From contig CAWDAQ010000005.1 in the NCBI GenBank assembly GCA_963800325.1, forward strand, positions 186,001 through 250,000: DNA of 64,000 nt, in the 5' to 3' direction. Every line of letters begins with the position of its first letter. The first letter of the stretch is position 1. The position numbers and the translations under genes are program-made. The notes beneath the pieces are model-generated. The model searched no databases, was not told where the DNA came from, and was given only the letters and a program-made list of their open reading frames with translations. Source of the DNA: CAWDAQ01 sp963800325. GTDB lineage: Bacteria; Actinomycetota; Actinomycetes; Actinomycetales; Dermatophilaceae. Positions 25,904-35,274 of the stretch are shown here, one piece after another.

Positions 25904-26979
25904 TGGTGCACGACACGGAGTGGCTCCGGCGCGTCCTCGGCGCGCCGGTCGTAGACGTCACGGTCGGCCCCTACGAGCCGGCGGGGTGGTCGGCCTCGGA
26001 CAGCCTCTTCGAGTCGGTGTGCGTCACTCTCGCCGACGGCTCCCAGCGGCAGCTGGTGATGAAGACGTCGTCGTGGGAGTCGGACTGGATGATGCGCGGA
26101 ACCGACGACCGGTGCCACCGCGCGGTCCGGATCTGGGAGCGCGGAGTGCTCGACCGGCTCCCCGCCGTGATCGACCACGCGACGGTCGGCGCCTGGGTCG
26201 ACGCCCACGGATGGCAGTCCATCCTCATGCGGGACGCACGGGTGGACCTGCTGGGCGACAACGCGCCCGTCGACCCGGACACCGAGCACCTGATCCTCGG
26301 CGCGGTCGCCGCCATGCACGCCGAGCTCCTCCAGCACCCGGTCCTCGAGGACCCGGCACTGGGGCTGTGCCAGCCACGCGACTTCTACAAGGTCTTCGCC
26401 CCGGACGTGGCCGGAGCGTGGCCCAAGGGCACGTGGGTCGCAATGGACATGGTGGCCGACGGGTGGCGGCTGCTCGACAACTTCGTCGATGCCGATGTCG
26501 CACGCGTGCTACGGGCCCTGGCCGAGGACCCGACACCGCTGACCACCGCGCTCTGGCGGTACCCGAGGACCTTGGTGCACGGTGACCTGCGCACCGCCAA
26601 CCTCGGCGTCGTGGTCGGCGACGCGCCGCGCGTCCTGCTCCTGGACTGGGCCCGCGTCGCGTGCGCGCCCCCCGCGGTCGACCTCGGCTGGCACCTGGCG
26701 ACATCGAGAGACGCCGTCCCCTGGTCCCGGGACGAGGTGATCGACGTCTACCGCGAGAAGCTCGCCTGTGCGCTGGGTGACCGGTTCGACCCGGCCTGGT
26801 GGGAGCCGCAGCTGCGCCTGGCCCTGCTCGGTAGCGCCGTCCAGTTCGCCGGCCTCCAGTCGTGGTTCGCCCACAACCACGAGGAGGAAGCCGCACGGCG
26901 GACTGACCGAGAGGACCTGGCCGGTTGGTGGAGCGACCAGGTCCGGGCCGCGATCCCATTGCTCCCGGAGCTCGGGTGA
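25903..26979 (+). CDS. APH-like phosphotransferase family protein
   Basis: A 358-residue protein of the aminoglycoside phosphotransferase/choline kinase fold. The catalytic loop is LVHGDLRTANLGV (Asp of HGD, Asn) and the metal-binding Asp is in VLLLDWARVA. The N-lobe has the Lys in LVMKTSS. ATG at 25903 overlaps the methyltransferase stop by one base (TGATG), a sign of coupling. Family members phosphorylate small alcohols or aminoglycosides; nothing in the sequence proves antibiotic resistance. Confidence 0.85.
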   Translation: MVHDTEWLRRVLGAPVVDVTVGPYEPAGWSASDSLFESVCVTLADGSQRQLVMKTSSWESDWMMRGTDDRCHRAVRIWERGVLDRLPAVIDHATVGAWVDAHGWQSILMRDARVDLLGDNAPVDPDTEHLILGAVAAMHAELLQHPVLEDPALGLCQPRDFYKVFAPDVAGAWPKGTWVAMDMVADGWRLLDNFVDADVARVLRALAEDPTPLTTALWRYPRTLVHGDLRTANLGVVVGDAPRVLLLDWARVACAPPAVDLGWHLATSRDAVPWSRDEVIDVYREKLACALGDRFDPAWWEPQLRLALLGSAVQFAGLQSWFAHNHEEEAARRTDREDLAGWWSDQVRAAIPLLPELG

Positions 26980-27148
26980 TGTCCATCGGGTAGCCCGGCC
27001 CGCACGGCGGGAGCTCCGCGGGCTCCCGCCCGCAGAGCCACGAGGCTGACGAGCATGCGCACGATCCACCTCGAGAACCTCACCCGCTGCAGCACGGCTG
27101 CCCGGGCGCGGCGGAGAAAAGTTCCCCGAATGACTGCCGCACGACGGC

Positions 27149-27174
27149 CCGGCTGCTACCTTCCCAGCAGCCGG
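27149..27174 (+). promoter_or_regulatory. Leader hairpin before the peptide-ABC operon
   Basis: A perfect 9-pair stem with an 8-base loop: CCGGCTGCT at 27149-27157 and AGCAGCCGG at 27166-27174. It starts 170 bases after the preceding stop and ends 35 bases before the peptide start. No T run follows. It could be an attenuator, an mRNA-stabilising hairpin or a weak terminator. Confidence 0.4.
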
Positions 27175-27209
27175 CCCGCAACGGCGCGGCCATCCCGGGG
27201 GAGAACGCC

Positions 27210-27349
27210 ATGGTCGAACGGCACGCGACGGTCCTGCTGCCGGCGTGCGTGGCCGCGGTGGTGGCGGCCCGGTCCGCCGGCGCGACGCACTACCGGGGCG
27301 TCACCCTGGGCGCCTCGTGCCGCGGGGGCGCGCGCCCGTCCCCCACGTG

Positions 27350-27353
<4 letters not shown>
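27210..27353 (+). CDS. Putative 47-residue secreted or membrane peptide
   Basis: A short reading frame too small for most gene finders. ATG is preceded by GGGGGAGA with good spacing. The peptide has a short charged start (MVERH), a hydrophobic stretch TVLLPACVAAVVAA, then RSAGA, which could be a signal-peptidase site, leaving about 22 residues with one Cys (THYRGVTLGASCRGG). Its TGA lies inside the GTGA overlap with the ABC ATPase gene. The same overlap joins the next two genes, which argues that it is translated. I recognise no family. It may be a secreted peptide, a small transporter subunit or only a translation-coupling leader. Confidence 0.5.
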
Positions 27354-28065
<712 letters not shown>

Positions 28066-28069
<4 letters not shown>

Positions 28070-29319
28070 GGACGCTGCCCGGCCGGCGCGAGCCCTGGCT
28101 GCTCTGCCTCCTCGTGATCACCGGCCAGAGCGCCGTGCTGGGTCTGCGTGACGCGGACTGGATGGGCGACCCCCTCTGGGGCCAGGAGACCCTCGGGATC
28201 GCCCAGCTGCTCGCGCTCCCCGTCATCGGCGGGGCGCTCGCCGTCGCCGGGTGGCGCGACCGCACCGGCATCCTCACCCTCGTCCCCACCGGCGGGCCGC
28301 GCCGGCGCCACCTCGCCCGGACCTGGCTGTCGTGGGCGGGCCCGCTCGCCGTCTGCTACGTCCTCGCCCACGCGGCCGTTCTCCTCCTCTCGGCCAGGGC
28401 GGCCACGTCGGTCGACAACGCGTCGTGGTGGCCGCTGGTCACCCAGCTGCTGGGGATGGGCCTGGCCGTCGTCGCCGGCTACGCGACCGGGTACGTCACC
28501 CGCTCCTGGACCGGCGCCGTCACCGCCCCCGTCGCCCTGGCGGCCGTCCTGGTGCTCGACCGGACCGGTGCCCTGCCCGCCGGGCTCGCCGAGTACGCCT
28601 CGAGCGGGACGATGCTCGGCGCCGCGCCCGTGGCCTCCTTCTTCGCCGCCCGCGCCGGCTGGCTCCTCGCGGTCACCGGCGCCGTCGCGGCCCTGCTGCT
28701 GCTCGCCGGCCGGGGACCGCGACCTCTGGCGGCCGTGCCCGTCGCCGGCCTCGTCGCCGCGCTCGTCGCCGGGAGCGTCGTGTTCACCCCCAACGACAGC
28801 TACGCCCTCACCGGCCCCGGCGACCAGTACTGCTCACGCGGCGGGCCGGTCCGGGTCTGCGGGCCCGCGGAGCTCGCGAGCCGGATCGACGAGACCGCCG
28901 CCGTCGCCGGGCACGCCACGGCGGCGCTCGCGACCCTCGGGGTGCAGGGCCGCACCGAGTTCGTCGTCTGGACCGCCCGCGCCGGCGACGAGGACTGGGT
29001 CGTGGCGGTCCAGGACCGGTTCCGGGATCCGCTCGACGCGGGCGAGGTCGTCGACGCCGTCGTCGCCCCGACCTCGTGCCCCATGTGGCGCGCTGCGCAG
29101 CCGCCGCCGAACCGGGTCTTCACCGCCGAGGAGGTCCTGGACGGGTACGTCGGCGAACAGGTCCCCGGTGCCCCCCTCACCCGCATGTACACCCGGTTCA
29201 CCGAGGAGGTCCCGGAGCCGGCCGCCACCCGGAGGCTGCGGAAGGCCGCCGAGGGGTTGCAGGCGTGTGACGCCGAGACCGTCCCTGCCCTGTTCGCCGC
29301 CGCAGGCACCCGGCAGTGA
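28066..29319 (+). CDS. ABC transporter permease with large extracytoplasmic domain
   Basis: A 417-residue membrane protein. The N-terminal 240 residues hold about six hydrophobic segments (for example GIAQLLALPVIGGALAVAGW). The last segment is followed by a soluble region of about 165 residues that begins near SVVFTPNDSYALTG and contains four or five Cys (YCSRGGPVRVCG, TSCPMW, QACDAE), consistent with disulfides outside the cell. This two-part layout occurs in actinobacterial ABC permeases of unknown substrate. The GTG start overlaps the ATPase stop by four bases. Confidence 0.75.
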
Positions 29320-29885
29320 CCGTCGGCTGGGTCCGCGACCACACCCTCCTCCCGCTCGTCGTCAGCGTCGGCGTCGCGCTCCTCGTCGCCGCCACCGGCG
29401 ACCGCACCGTCCCCAACCCGCTCGGGGACACGTTCACCGGCCTCAGCCTCTCCCTGGCCGTCGCCCTGACGACCGCAGCCGGCTGCGTCCTCGCGCTGCG
29501 CTCCCGGGTCGCGACCGAGCTCGGCGTCCCCACCCCGACCCCGTGGCGCGCCGCGTGGTGCCTCACCCTGCTCCTCGCGTTCGTCGCCGCCACCGCCGCA
29601 CTGTGGGGGCCGGGGGCCGACCCGGTGCAGCTCGCGCGGGTGACCGCGCTCGTCCCCGGCGCCGCGATGGTCCTCGGGCTGCTCGCCGGGGAGGGCGCCG
29701 GCCTCGTCTACCTCTTCGCCTGCTTCGCCGCGTGCCTGCTCACCCCGCGCGACCTGCCCGCGCCGTGGTGGAACCCCGTCCTCCACCACGGCGGTGTCCC
29801 CAGCACGGTCGTCGCCGCCGCCGCGGTGCTCGCCGTCCTCGGCTGGCTCTCCGTCGCGGGCGGCGCCGGCCGCAGCCGGAGCTAG
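29316..29885 (+). CDS. Second membrane protein of the ABC operon
   Basis: A 189-residue protein with five or six hydrophobic helices and little soluble sequence (LLPLVVSVGVALLVAAT, LSLSLAVALTTAAGCVLAL, LARVTALVPGAAMVLGLLAG and others). No named domain is recognised. It starts with GTG inside a GTGA overlap with the preceding permease gene, so the product ratio is probably fixed by coupling. It most likely forms the membrane part of the transporter together with the preceding protein. Confidence 0.75.
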   Translation: MTVGWVRDHTLLPLVVSVGVALLVAATGDRTVPNPLGDTFTGLSLSLAVALTTAAGCVLALRSRVATELGVPTPTPWRAAWCLTLLLAFVAATAALWGPGADPVQLARVTALVPGAAMVLGLLAGEGAGLVYLFACFAACLLTPRDLPAPWWNPVLHHGGVPSTVVAAAAVLAVLGWLSVAGGAGRSRS

Positions 29886-29944
29886 CAGGGCCCACACCGT
29901 CAGGCACCCGTCGGGATCGGGACCGGTGAACGACCCGCGCCCCG

Positions 29945-29968
29945 GGCCCGTGCGCCCGGTCACGGGCC
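29945..29968 (+). terminator. Possible hairpin terminator after the ABC operon
   Basis: GGCCCGTG (29945-29952) pairs with CACGGGCC (29961-29968) around an 8-base loop, 60 bases after the last ABC gene. No T run follows. Confidence 0.4.
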
Positions 29969-30062
29969 GGGGTCGTCCCAGCGGTCAGGAGTACCGTGGG
30001 TGGACGCAGTTGCCCCGACGGACCAGTGAGCGGGCGGCTTCGAGCCCTCGGAACGAGGCGCC

Positions 30063-30197
30063 ATGAACGAACTCGCCCCGGTGCACACGCGGGACGGCGA
30101 GGTGGGGGTCGGCGGGTCCCGTCACCCGCAGCGTCTGCCCCACTCGGACCCCTGCTCGGGTGCGCGCTCCCGCGCCGCGCCGGGCGGCTCATCATGA
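30063..30197 (+). CDS. Possible 44-codon leader ORF before the CPBP gene
   Basis: ATG at 30063 is preceded by GGAACGAGG, and the frame ends in TGA at 30195-30197, overlapping the CPBP start as ATGA. The predicted peptide is hydrophilic, Pro/Arg/Gly-rich and has no recognisable family. In a genome this GC-rich such frames are common by chance, so only the coupling overlap supports it. It may act as a translational leader. The rest of the 308-base gap between the ABC operon and the CPBP gene shows no other gene. Confidence 0.3.
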   Translation: MNELAPVHTRDGEVGVGGSRHPQRLPHSDPCSGARSRAAPGGSS

Positions 30198-31021
30198 CCA
30201 GCCCGTCCGTGGCTTCACCGGTCGGCGGCTCTCGGGCCGGACTCGGCGTCTTCCGCGACCACCCGGTGACGTCCTTCTTCGTGCTCGCCTGCGTCTTCGG
30301 CTGGTCGCCGTACCTCGTGGGCCGGATCGCCGACACCGTCGCGGAGAACATCCCGCTCGGGCCCCTGGTCGCCACCGCCGTGGTGACCCTCGGCGCCGGG
30401 GGGACCACCTGGCGCCGGTGGATCCGCACGGTGCGCGCGTGTGGGATGCCGTGGCGCTGGTTCACGGTGGCCCTCCTCGCACCCGTGGCCATGCACGGGG
30501 TCCAGGTCCTCGTCAACGCGGCGTTCGGTGCGCCCCTGCCGACCGGCGACCAGCTGTCCACCTGGACCGAGGTGCCCGTCCTCTTCGTCACCATGCTCGT
30601 CCTCGTCGGCCTCGGCGAGGAAGCGGGGTGGACCGCCTTCGCCACCCCCCTGCTCCTGGGGCGCCATCCCTTCGTGGTGGTCTGGGGCCTGATGTCGGCG
30701 ATGCGGATCGCCTGGCACCTCCCGCTCATGCTGACCGGCGACCTCCCCTGGGTGCTCGGGGTCCTGGGCAACGCCGGCTTCCAGATGGTCCTGCTCTCGG
30801 TCTACGTGCTCAGCGGCTTCCGGTGGGGCACGGCCGCGGTCTGGCACGCCAGCCTCAACGCGCTGGGGGGGCCGTTCCTGTTCCAGATGGTCTCGGGAGC
30901 CGACCGCGAGCGGCTGGGGTGGATCATGTCGGTGGCCTACGCCGTCCTCGCCATCGGGATGGCCGTGCTGGTGCTCCGACGGGACGGTCGAGAACCGCGG
31001 GCGGCCGCGCTCGCCCCATGA
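30194..31021 (+). CDS. CPBP-family intramembrane metalloprotease
   Basis: A 275-residue membrane protein with eight or so helices. The glutamic-type intramembrane protease motifs are present: GLGEEAGW (Glu142, Glu143), the His of RIAWHLPL (His175), and the third motif VWHASLNA (His218, Asn222). CPBP (Abi/CAAX-like) proteins cut membrane or prenylated substrates and in bacteria often go with peptide maturation or self-immunity. ATG at 30194 was chosen over a longer low-complexity extension. It overlaps the next gene by four bases (ATGA) and lies just after the peptide-ABC operon. Confidence 0.88.
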   Translation: MTSPSVASPVGGSRAGLGVFRDHPVTSFFVLACVFGWSPYLVGRIADTVAENIPLGPLVATAVVTLGAGGTTWRRWIRTVRACGMPWRWFTVALLAPVAMHGVQVLVNAAFGAPLPTGDQLSTWTEVPVLFVTMLVLVGLGEEAGWTAFATPLLLGRHPFVVVWGLMSAMRIAWHLPLMLTGDLPWVLGVLGNAGFQMVLLSVYVLSGFRWGTAAVWHASLNALGGPFLFQMVSGADRERLGWIMSVAYAVLAIGMAVLVLRRDGREPRAAALAP

Positions 31022-31623
31022 ACGACGGTGTGGCGTCCGTCGACCTGTACTGGCTCCCCCTCGGCGCGGGCGGGCACGTCGTGCGCTGGAACGGCCGGGC
31101 CTACGAGGCCGTCGCGGCGCGGCGGGAACATCGCGTCCCCTCAGACCTCTACCACTGCGGCCTCGTGCTGCTCCTGGACGGCGTCACCTGGGCCGTCGAG
31201 ATGGGGCCGGTGTGGAACGTCCCCGACCCCGCCCGCGGGGTCGTCGCCGAGGGACCGGTGGGCTCGCCGTGGCTCGGCCGGTTCCGTGCGTTCCGCTACG
31301 AGGTGCGCTGCTGGCCGGGCGGCCGGATCCCCGACCTCGACGAGGCCGTGGACAGCCCGGTCACCACCACGACCGACCCGACTCGCGTGGCCGCCGTCCT
31401 GCGGTCCGTCCGGGAGGTCCCGGCGCTGACCTGGGGCCGGGACGAGCTCGGCACCGGCGAGATGTGGAACTCGAACTCCGCCGTCGCCTGGGTGCTGGCA
31501 CGAACGGGCCACGACGCCGGGGCCATCGCCCCGCCGCCGGGAGGCCGGGCGCCGGGGTGGGTCGCGGGACTGGTCCTCGCCGAGCGGGAGAGGACGAGGG
31601 CTCGTCCGGGCCCGCTGGGCTGA
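31018..31623 (+). CDS. Conserved protein of unknown function (201 aa)
   Basis: A soluble protein without signal peptide or membrane segment. It begins DLYWLPLGAGGHVVRWNG, has a central YHCGLVLLLDGVTWAVEMG and ends in a region with EMWNSNSAVAWVLAR. The order His ... Tyr-His-Cys ... Asn-Ser-Asn-Ser recalls permuted papain/NlpC-like folds in which the catalytic residue has changed, but I cannot confirm this. Its start overlaps the CPBP protease stop (ATGA), so the two are co-translated and may act together. Confidence 0.65.
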   Translation: MNDGVASVDLYWLPLGAGGHVVRWNGRAYEAVAARREHRVPSDLYHCGLVLLLDGVTWAVEMGPVWNVPDPARGVVAEGPVGSPWLGRFRAFRYEVRCWPGGRIPDLDEAVDSPVTTTTDPTRVAAVLRSVREVPALTWGRDELGTGEMWNSNSAVAWVLARTGHDAGAIAPPPGGRAPGWVAGLVLAERERTRARPGPLG

Positions 31624-31635
31624 CCGGCAGAAGCC

Positions 31636-31669
31636 GTCGCCACCGGCGGCTGGTGCCGCCGGTGGCGAC
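31636..31669. terminator. Bidirectional terminator between convergent genes
   Basis: A perfect 15-pair stem, GTCGCCACCGGCGGC and its complement, around a TGGT loop at 31651-31654. It lies between the end of the unknown gene (31623) and the end of the DUF2231 gene (31691), so it can serve both. Confidence 0.85.
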
Positions 31670-31690
31670 GACTCCCGCCGGTCAGCCCCG

Positions 31691-32242
31691 TCAGCGGTAG
31701 GCGGGGTGGCGGGTCGTGGTGTCCCGCGCCGCCGCGAGGTGGCTGCCGAGGTAGCCGCCGACCCCGGCGACCGCGGCACCGGCGAGGGCGAGGGCGACGC
31801 CGGGGCGCTGTCGTCCCCGGGTGCGAGCCACCCACGACGCGGCGTACAGGCCGATGGCCGCGCCGTTGGTCACGGCGTGCACGAGGCCGACCCGCTTCTC
31901 CCGCGGCGGCGCGTCCGACCACTGGGCCCACCCCGTCCAGGCCGTCGGGCCCACGACGAGCAGGCCGCTGCCGATGAGCCGCCGGGCGGGCTCGGCGGCC
32001 TCGGGGCCCCCGGTGAGGTCGAGCACGCTGGCAGAGGTCCAGCTGCCGAGGACGAGGTCGGTCAGCACCGGGTGCAGCGCGTGACCGAGCCAGTCCCCGC
32101 GCAGCAGGGCCCCCCGCGCCCCGGTCCCGAAGACCTCACGGATCTTCGGCTCGATGGCCTGGACGGGCACGTCGAGTGCGGTGGCGTCCTCGAGTCGCAG
32201 CGTCCACCGCACGAGCGGTGGGACGTGCTCGGTGGTGTCCAC
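31691..32242 (-). CDS. DUF2231 membrane protein
   Basis: A 183-residue protein of the DUF2231 family. A soluble N-terminal stretch is followed by four membrane helices. Conserved features include GHALHPVLTDLVLGSW (His-Pro pair), the Asp-Leu of VLDLTGG, and GLVHAVTNGAAIGLYAASW. The His residues in helices are suggestive of heme or metal binding, as proposed for relatives, but this is inference. The start is GTG with GAGGA upstream. It is the last gene before the sugar import locus on this strand and is not obviously part of it. Confidence 0.85.
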   Translation of the reverse strand: MDTTEHVPPLVRWTLRLEDATALDVPVQAIEPKIREVFGTGARGALLRGDWLGHALHPVLTDLVLGSWTSASVLDLTGGPEAAEPARRLIGSGLLVVGPTAWTGWAQWSDAPPREKRVGLVHAVTNGAAIGLYAASWVARTRGRQRPGVALALAGAAVAGVGGYLGSHLAAARDTTTRHPAYR

Positions 32243-32296
32243 TGGTCCTCCTCGGGGGCCGGCTCGCCCGGGGCCGGGCGGGCCCGGGTGCTCACC

Positions 32297-33505
32297 TCAC
32301 CTTCCACCCGCTGGCTGCGAGGAGGCAACCAGCGGCTCCGCGGCGGTGACGTTGGCGCCGGTCCGGACGTCGAAGATGTGCGCCTTGCGGGCGTTGAACC
32401 ACAGGTCGAGCGGCTGCCCCTCGGCGGCCCCGGTCTCCGGATCGAGCCGGGTGACCAGCTGGCTGGTGTCGAGCTCGCGCTCGGCGCCCGCGTCGCTCGC
32501 CAGCTCGTCGAGCTCCTCGGACTGGACCGCCGCCCCCTCGACCTGGAAGTAGGCGTAGACGTCCGAGCCCATCGACTCGAGGACGTCCACCGTGCCGCGG
32601 AAGTGGCCGCCGGCCTTGTCCTGCTCGACGAGCGCGGCGTCCTCGAAGTCCTCGGGCCGCAGTCCGATGATGACGTCCCGGCCCGTCTCGTGCGTCTCCA
32701 GGGCGCGGCGCTGGTGGTCGTCGAGCGTGAGGTCGCCCAGCGCCGTGCGCAGCCGTCCCTCCTCGATCCGGGCCGGGAGGAAGTTCATCGCCGGCGAACC
32801 GATGAAGCCGGCCACGAACAGGTTGCTCGGGAGGTCATAGAGCTGCTTCGGGGTGCCGATCTGCTGGACGTGTCCGCCCCGCATGACGACGACGCGGTCC
32901 CCGAGCGTCATCGCCTCGGTCTGGTCGTGGGTGACGTAGACGGTCGTGGTCCCCAGCCGCTTCTGCAGCCGCGAGACCTGGGTGCGCATCTGGACCCGCA
33001 GCTTGGCGTCGAGGTTGGAGAGCGGCTCGTCCATGAGGAACGCCTTCGGGCTGCGCACGATGGCACGCCCCATCGCGACGCGCTGGCGCTGCCCACCGGA
33101 GAGGTTGGCGGGCTTGCGGTCCAGGTGAGCGGTCAGCTCGAGGATCTCGGCGGCCTCCTCCACCTTGGTCCGGACCGTCTCGCGGTCCACCTTCGCCAGG
33201 GTGAGCGGGAAGCCGATGTTGTCCCGCACCGTCATGTGGGGGTAGAGGGCGTAGCTCTGGAACACCATGGCGATGTCCCGGTCCTTCGGCGACTTGGCGT
33301 TGACCACCTCGCCGCCGATCCGCAGCTGCCCGGAGGTGATGTCCTCCAGCCCCGCGATCATGTTGAGGGTCGTGGACTTCCCGCACCCGGACGGGCCGAC
33401 GAGGATGACGAACTCGCCGTCGGCGATGTCGATGGTGACGTCCTCCACGGCGAGCGACCCGTCGGGGTAGCGCTTCGTCACCTGCTCCAGCGAGATGTCA
33501 GCCAC
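32297..33505 (-). CDS. Sugar ABC transporter ATPase (MsmK/UgpC type)
   Basis: A 402-residue ATPase of the carbohydrate importer group. Walker A GPSGCGKST, signature NLSGGQRQRVAMGRAI, Walker B FLMDEPLSNLD and the switch in YVTHDQTEAM are all present. A C-terminal MalK-like OB-fold regulatory domain follows (GSPAMNFLPARIE, IGLRPEDFE). Such ATPases (MsiK in Streptomyces) can energise several sugar importers. GTG at 33505 has AAGGAG upstream. It is the last gene of the operon and sits 33 bases after the second permease. A second importer at 53.6-56.8 kb has no ATPase and could use this one. Confidence 0.93.
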   Translation of the reverse strand: MADISLEQVTKRYPDGSLAVEDVTIDIADGEFVILVGPSGCGKSTTLNMIAGLEDITSGQLRIGGEVVNAKSPKDRDIAMVFQSYALYPHMTVRDNIGFPLTLAKVDRETVRTKVEEAAEILELTAHLDRKPANLSGGQRQRVAMGRAIVRSPKAFLMDEPLSNLDAKLRVQMRTQVSRLQKRLGTTTVYVTHDQTEAMTLGDRVVVMRGGHVQQIGTPKQLYDLPSNLFVAGFIGSPAMNFLPARIEEGRLRTALGDLTLDDHQRRALETHETGRDVIIGLRPEDFEDAALVEQDKAGGHFRGTVDVLESMGSDVYAYFQVEGAAVQSEELDELASDAGAERELDTSQLVTRLDPETGAAEGQPLDLWFNARKAHIFDVRTGANVTAAEPLVASSQPAGGR

Positions 33506-33538
33506 GACCTGCTCCTTTCCTGGGACCGCTCCGAGCCC

Positions 33539-34375
33539 TCATCCCTTGACCGCCCCGGACGTCAGACCGGACACGATGCGGCGTTGGAAGAACAGCACGA
33601 AGAGCACGATGGGGATGGTGATGATGACCGCGGCCGCGGCGATGGACCCGGTCGGCTGCTCGAACTGCGAGCTGCCCGTGAAGAAGGCGATGGCCGCCGG
33701 GACGGTGCGCGCCCTCGTCGTCGACGTCAGGGAGATCGCGAAGAGGAAGTCGTTCCAGCAGAAGATGAACACGAGGATGGCCGTCGTGAAGACGCCCGGG
33801 GCCGCGAGCGGCGCGATCACCCGGCGGAACGCCTGCAGCGACGTGGCGCCGTCCATCTTCGCGGCCTTCTCGAGGTCCCACGGGATCTCGCGGAAGAACG
33901 CCGAGAGGGTGTAGATCCCCAGCGGCAGCGAGAAGGTCATGTACGGGATGATCAGGCCGAGCCAGGTGTCGAACAGGCCGAGGAAGCGCTCGATGCCGAA
34001 CAGCGGGCTCACCAGGGAGATCTGGGGGAACATCGCGATCATCAGCGACATCCCGACCAGCAGACGCTTGCCGCGGAACGTCAGCCGGGCGACGGCGTAC
34101 GCGGCGAACGTCGCCAGCACGACCGAGACGGCCGTCGCGATGACCGCGATCCCGATCGAGTTGACCAGCGCCGAGGTGAACTGCGAGGTCTGGAAGATGC
34201 CGCGGTAGTTCTCCAGGGTCCAGCGGGCGGGCCAGAGGCGACCGCCGTCGGTGCCGATGTCCGCGGGCACCTTGAACGAGAGCGCGACGATCCACCAGAC
34301 GGGGAAGACCGCCCAGAGGACGACGAGGGTGTTGGTGGTGCCCCACCCGACCCGCTGCCGGCTCGTCGTGGCCAT
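33539..34375 (-). CDS. Sugar ABC permease (MalG type)
   Basis: A 278-residue inner-membrane permease with six helices. The EAA loop that contacts the ATPase is visible as EKAAKMDGATSLQAFRRV near two-thirds of the length. Its start (ATG at 34375) overlaps the stop of the preceding permease by one base (TGATG). It forms a heterodimeric pore with the MalF-type protein encoded just upstream. Confidence 0.92.
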   Translation of the reverse strand: MATTSRQRVGWGTTNTLVVLWAVFPVWWIVALSFKVPADIGTDGGRLWPARWTLENYRGIFQTSQFTSALVNSIGIAVIATAVSVVLATFAAYAVARLTFRGKRLLVGMSLMIAMFPQISLVSPLFGIERFLGLFDTWLGLIIPYMTFSLPLGIYTLSAFFREIPWDLEKAAKMDGATSLQAFRRVIAPLAAPGVFTTAILVFIFCWNDFLFAISLTSTTRARTVPAAIAFFTGSSQFEQPTGSIAAAAVIITIPIVLFVLFFQRRIVSGLTSGAVKG

Positions 34376-35274
34376 CAGCGCCTCCCCTCCGCGTCGCTCC
34401 CCGGTGCGGCGGTGCCGAACAGCTTGATGAACAGGAAGGCGATGATCGCCACGCAGAGGAAGATGAGCACCGAGATCGTCGACCCGACACCGAGGTTGAG
34501 CGCCGTGAACAGGTTGTCGTACCCGAGGATCGACACGGATGCGGTCCCGTTGCTGCCCTGGGTGAGGATGTAGATGTTGTCGAAGATCCGGAACGCGTCG
34601 AGGGTGCGGAACAGCAGGGCCACGAGGATGGCCGGCTTCATCAGCGGCAGCATGACCTTGGTGAACCGGTCCCAGGCCGTGGCGCCGTCCATGCGGGCGG
34701 CGTTGAGCAGCTGCTCGGGCACGAGGGCGAGGCCCGCCATGAGGAGCAGCGCCATGAACGGCGTCGTCTTCCAGATCTCGGCGAGGATGATGATGCCGAT
34801 CGACTGCCACGTGTGCGTCAGCGGTGCGCTGTCGGCCGGGAGCAGGGAGGCGAGGTAGCCGGTCCCCGGGGTCCACGCGTACCGCCAGCTGAAGCCGGCG
34901 ACGACGGTCACGATGCCGTAGGGCACGAGCACCGAGGTCCGCACGAGACCGCGCCCCCACAGCGTGCGGTGCATCACCAGGGCCATCGCCATCCCGAGGA
35001 CGAGCTCCGCGGCCACCGACACCGTGGTGATGAGGACGGTCACCCACAGCGCCTGCCACCAGTACCCCGAGGTGAGGGTCGTGACGTAGTTCTCGAGGCC
35101 GACGAAGTGGGCCTGGTCGGGGAAGCGCAGGTCGGAGCGCCTCAGGGAGAGGTAGACGGCGTAGCCGATGGGGTAGGCGGTCACGGCCACCATCACCACG
35201 ACGGCGGGCGCGCACAGCAGCCACCCGAGCCGTTCCTCGTCACGGGCGCCTTCGGTCTGCGGTCGACGGCTCAC
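34375..35274 (-). CDS. Sugar ABC permease (MalF type)
   Basis: A 299-residue inner-membrane permease with six helices and the EAA loop NAARMDGATAWDRFTKVMLP. It begins with a polar N-terminus (SRRPQTEGARDEER), then a first helix ending AYPIGYAVYLSL. GTG at 35274 overlaps the binding-protein stop by four bases (GTGA). It works with the downstream MalG-type permease. Confidence 0.92.
   Translation of the reverse strand: MSRRPQTEGARDEERLGWLLCAPAVVVMVAVTAYPIGYAVYLSLRRSDLRFPDQAHFVGLENYVTTLTSGYWWQALWVTVLITTVSVAAELVLGMAMALVMHRTLWGRGLVRTSVLVPYGIVTVVAGFSWRYAWTPGTGYLASLLPADSAPLTHTWQSIGIIILAEIWKTTPFMALLLMAGLALVPEQLLNAARMDGATAWDRFTKVMLPLMKPAILVALLFRTLDAFRIFDNIYILTQGSNGTASVSILGYDNLFTALNLGVGSTISVLIFLCVAIIAFLFIKLFGTAAPGSDAEGRR

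Noticed and set aside
25903..26979. Aminoglycoside resistance gene
   Set aside because: Only the kinase fold is visible; the family is broad and the context gives no sign of antibiotic resistance.
31706..34573. Long plus-strand frame opposite the sugar operon (955 codons)
   Set aside because: Antisense to clear ABC genes and contains no recognisable domain.
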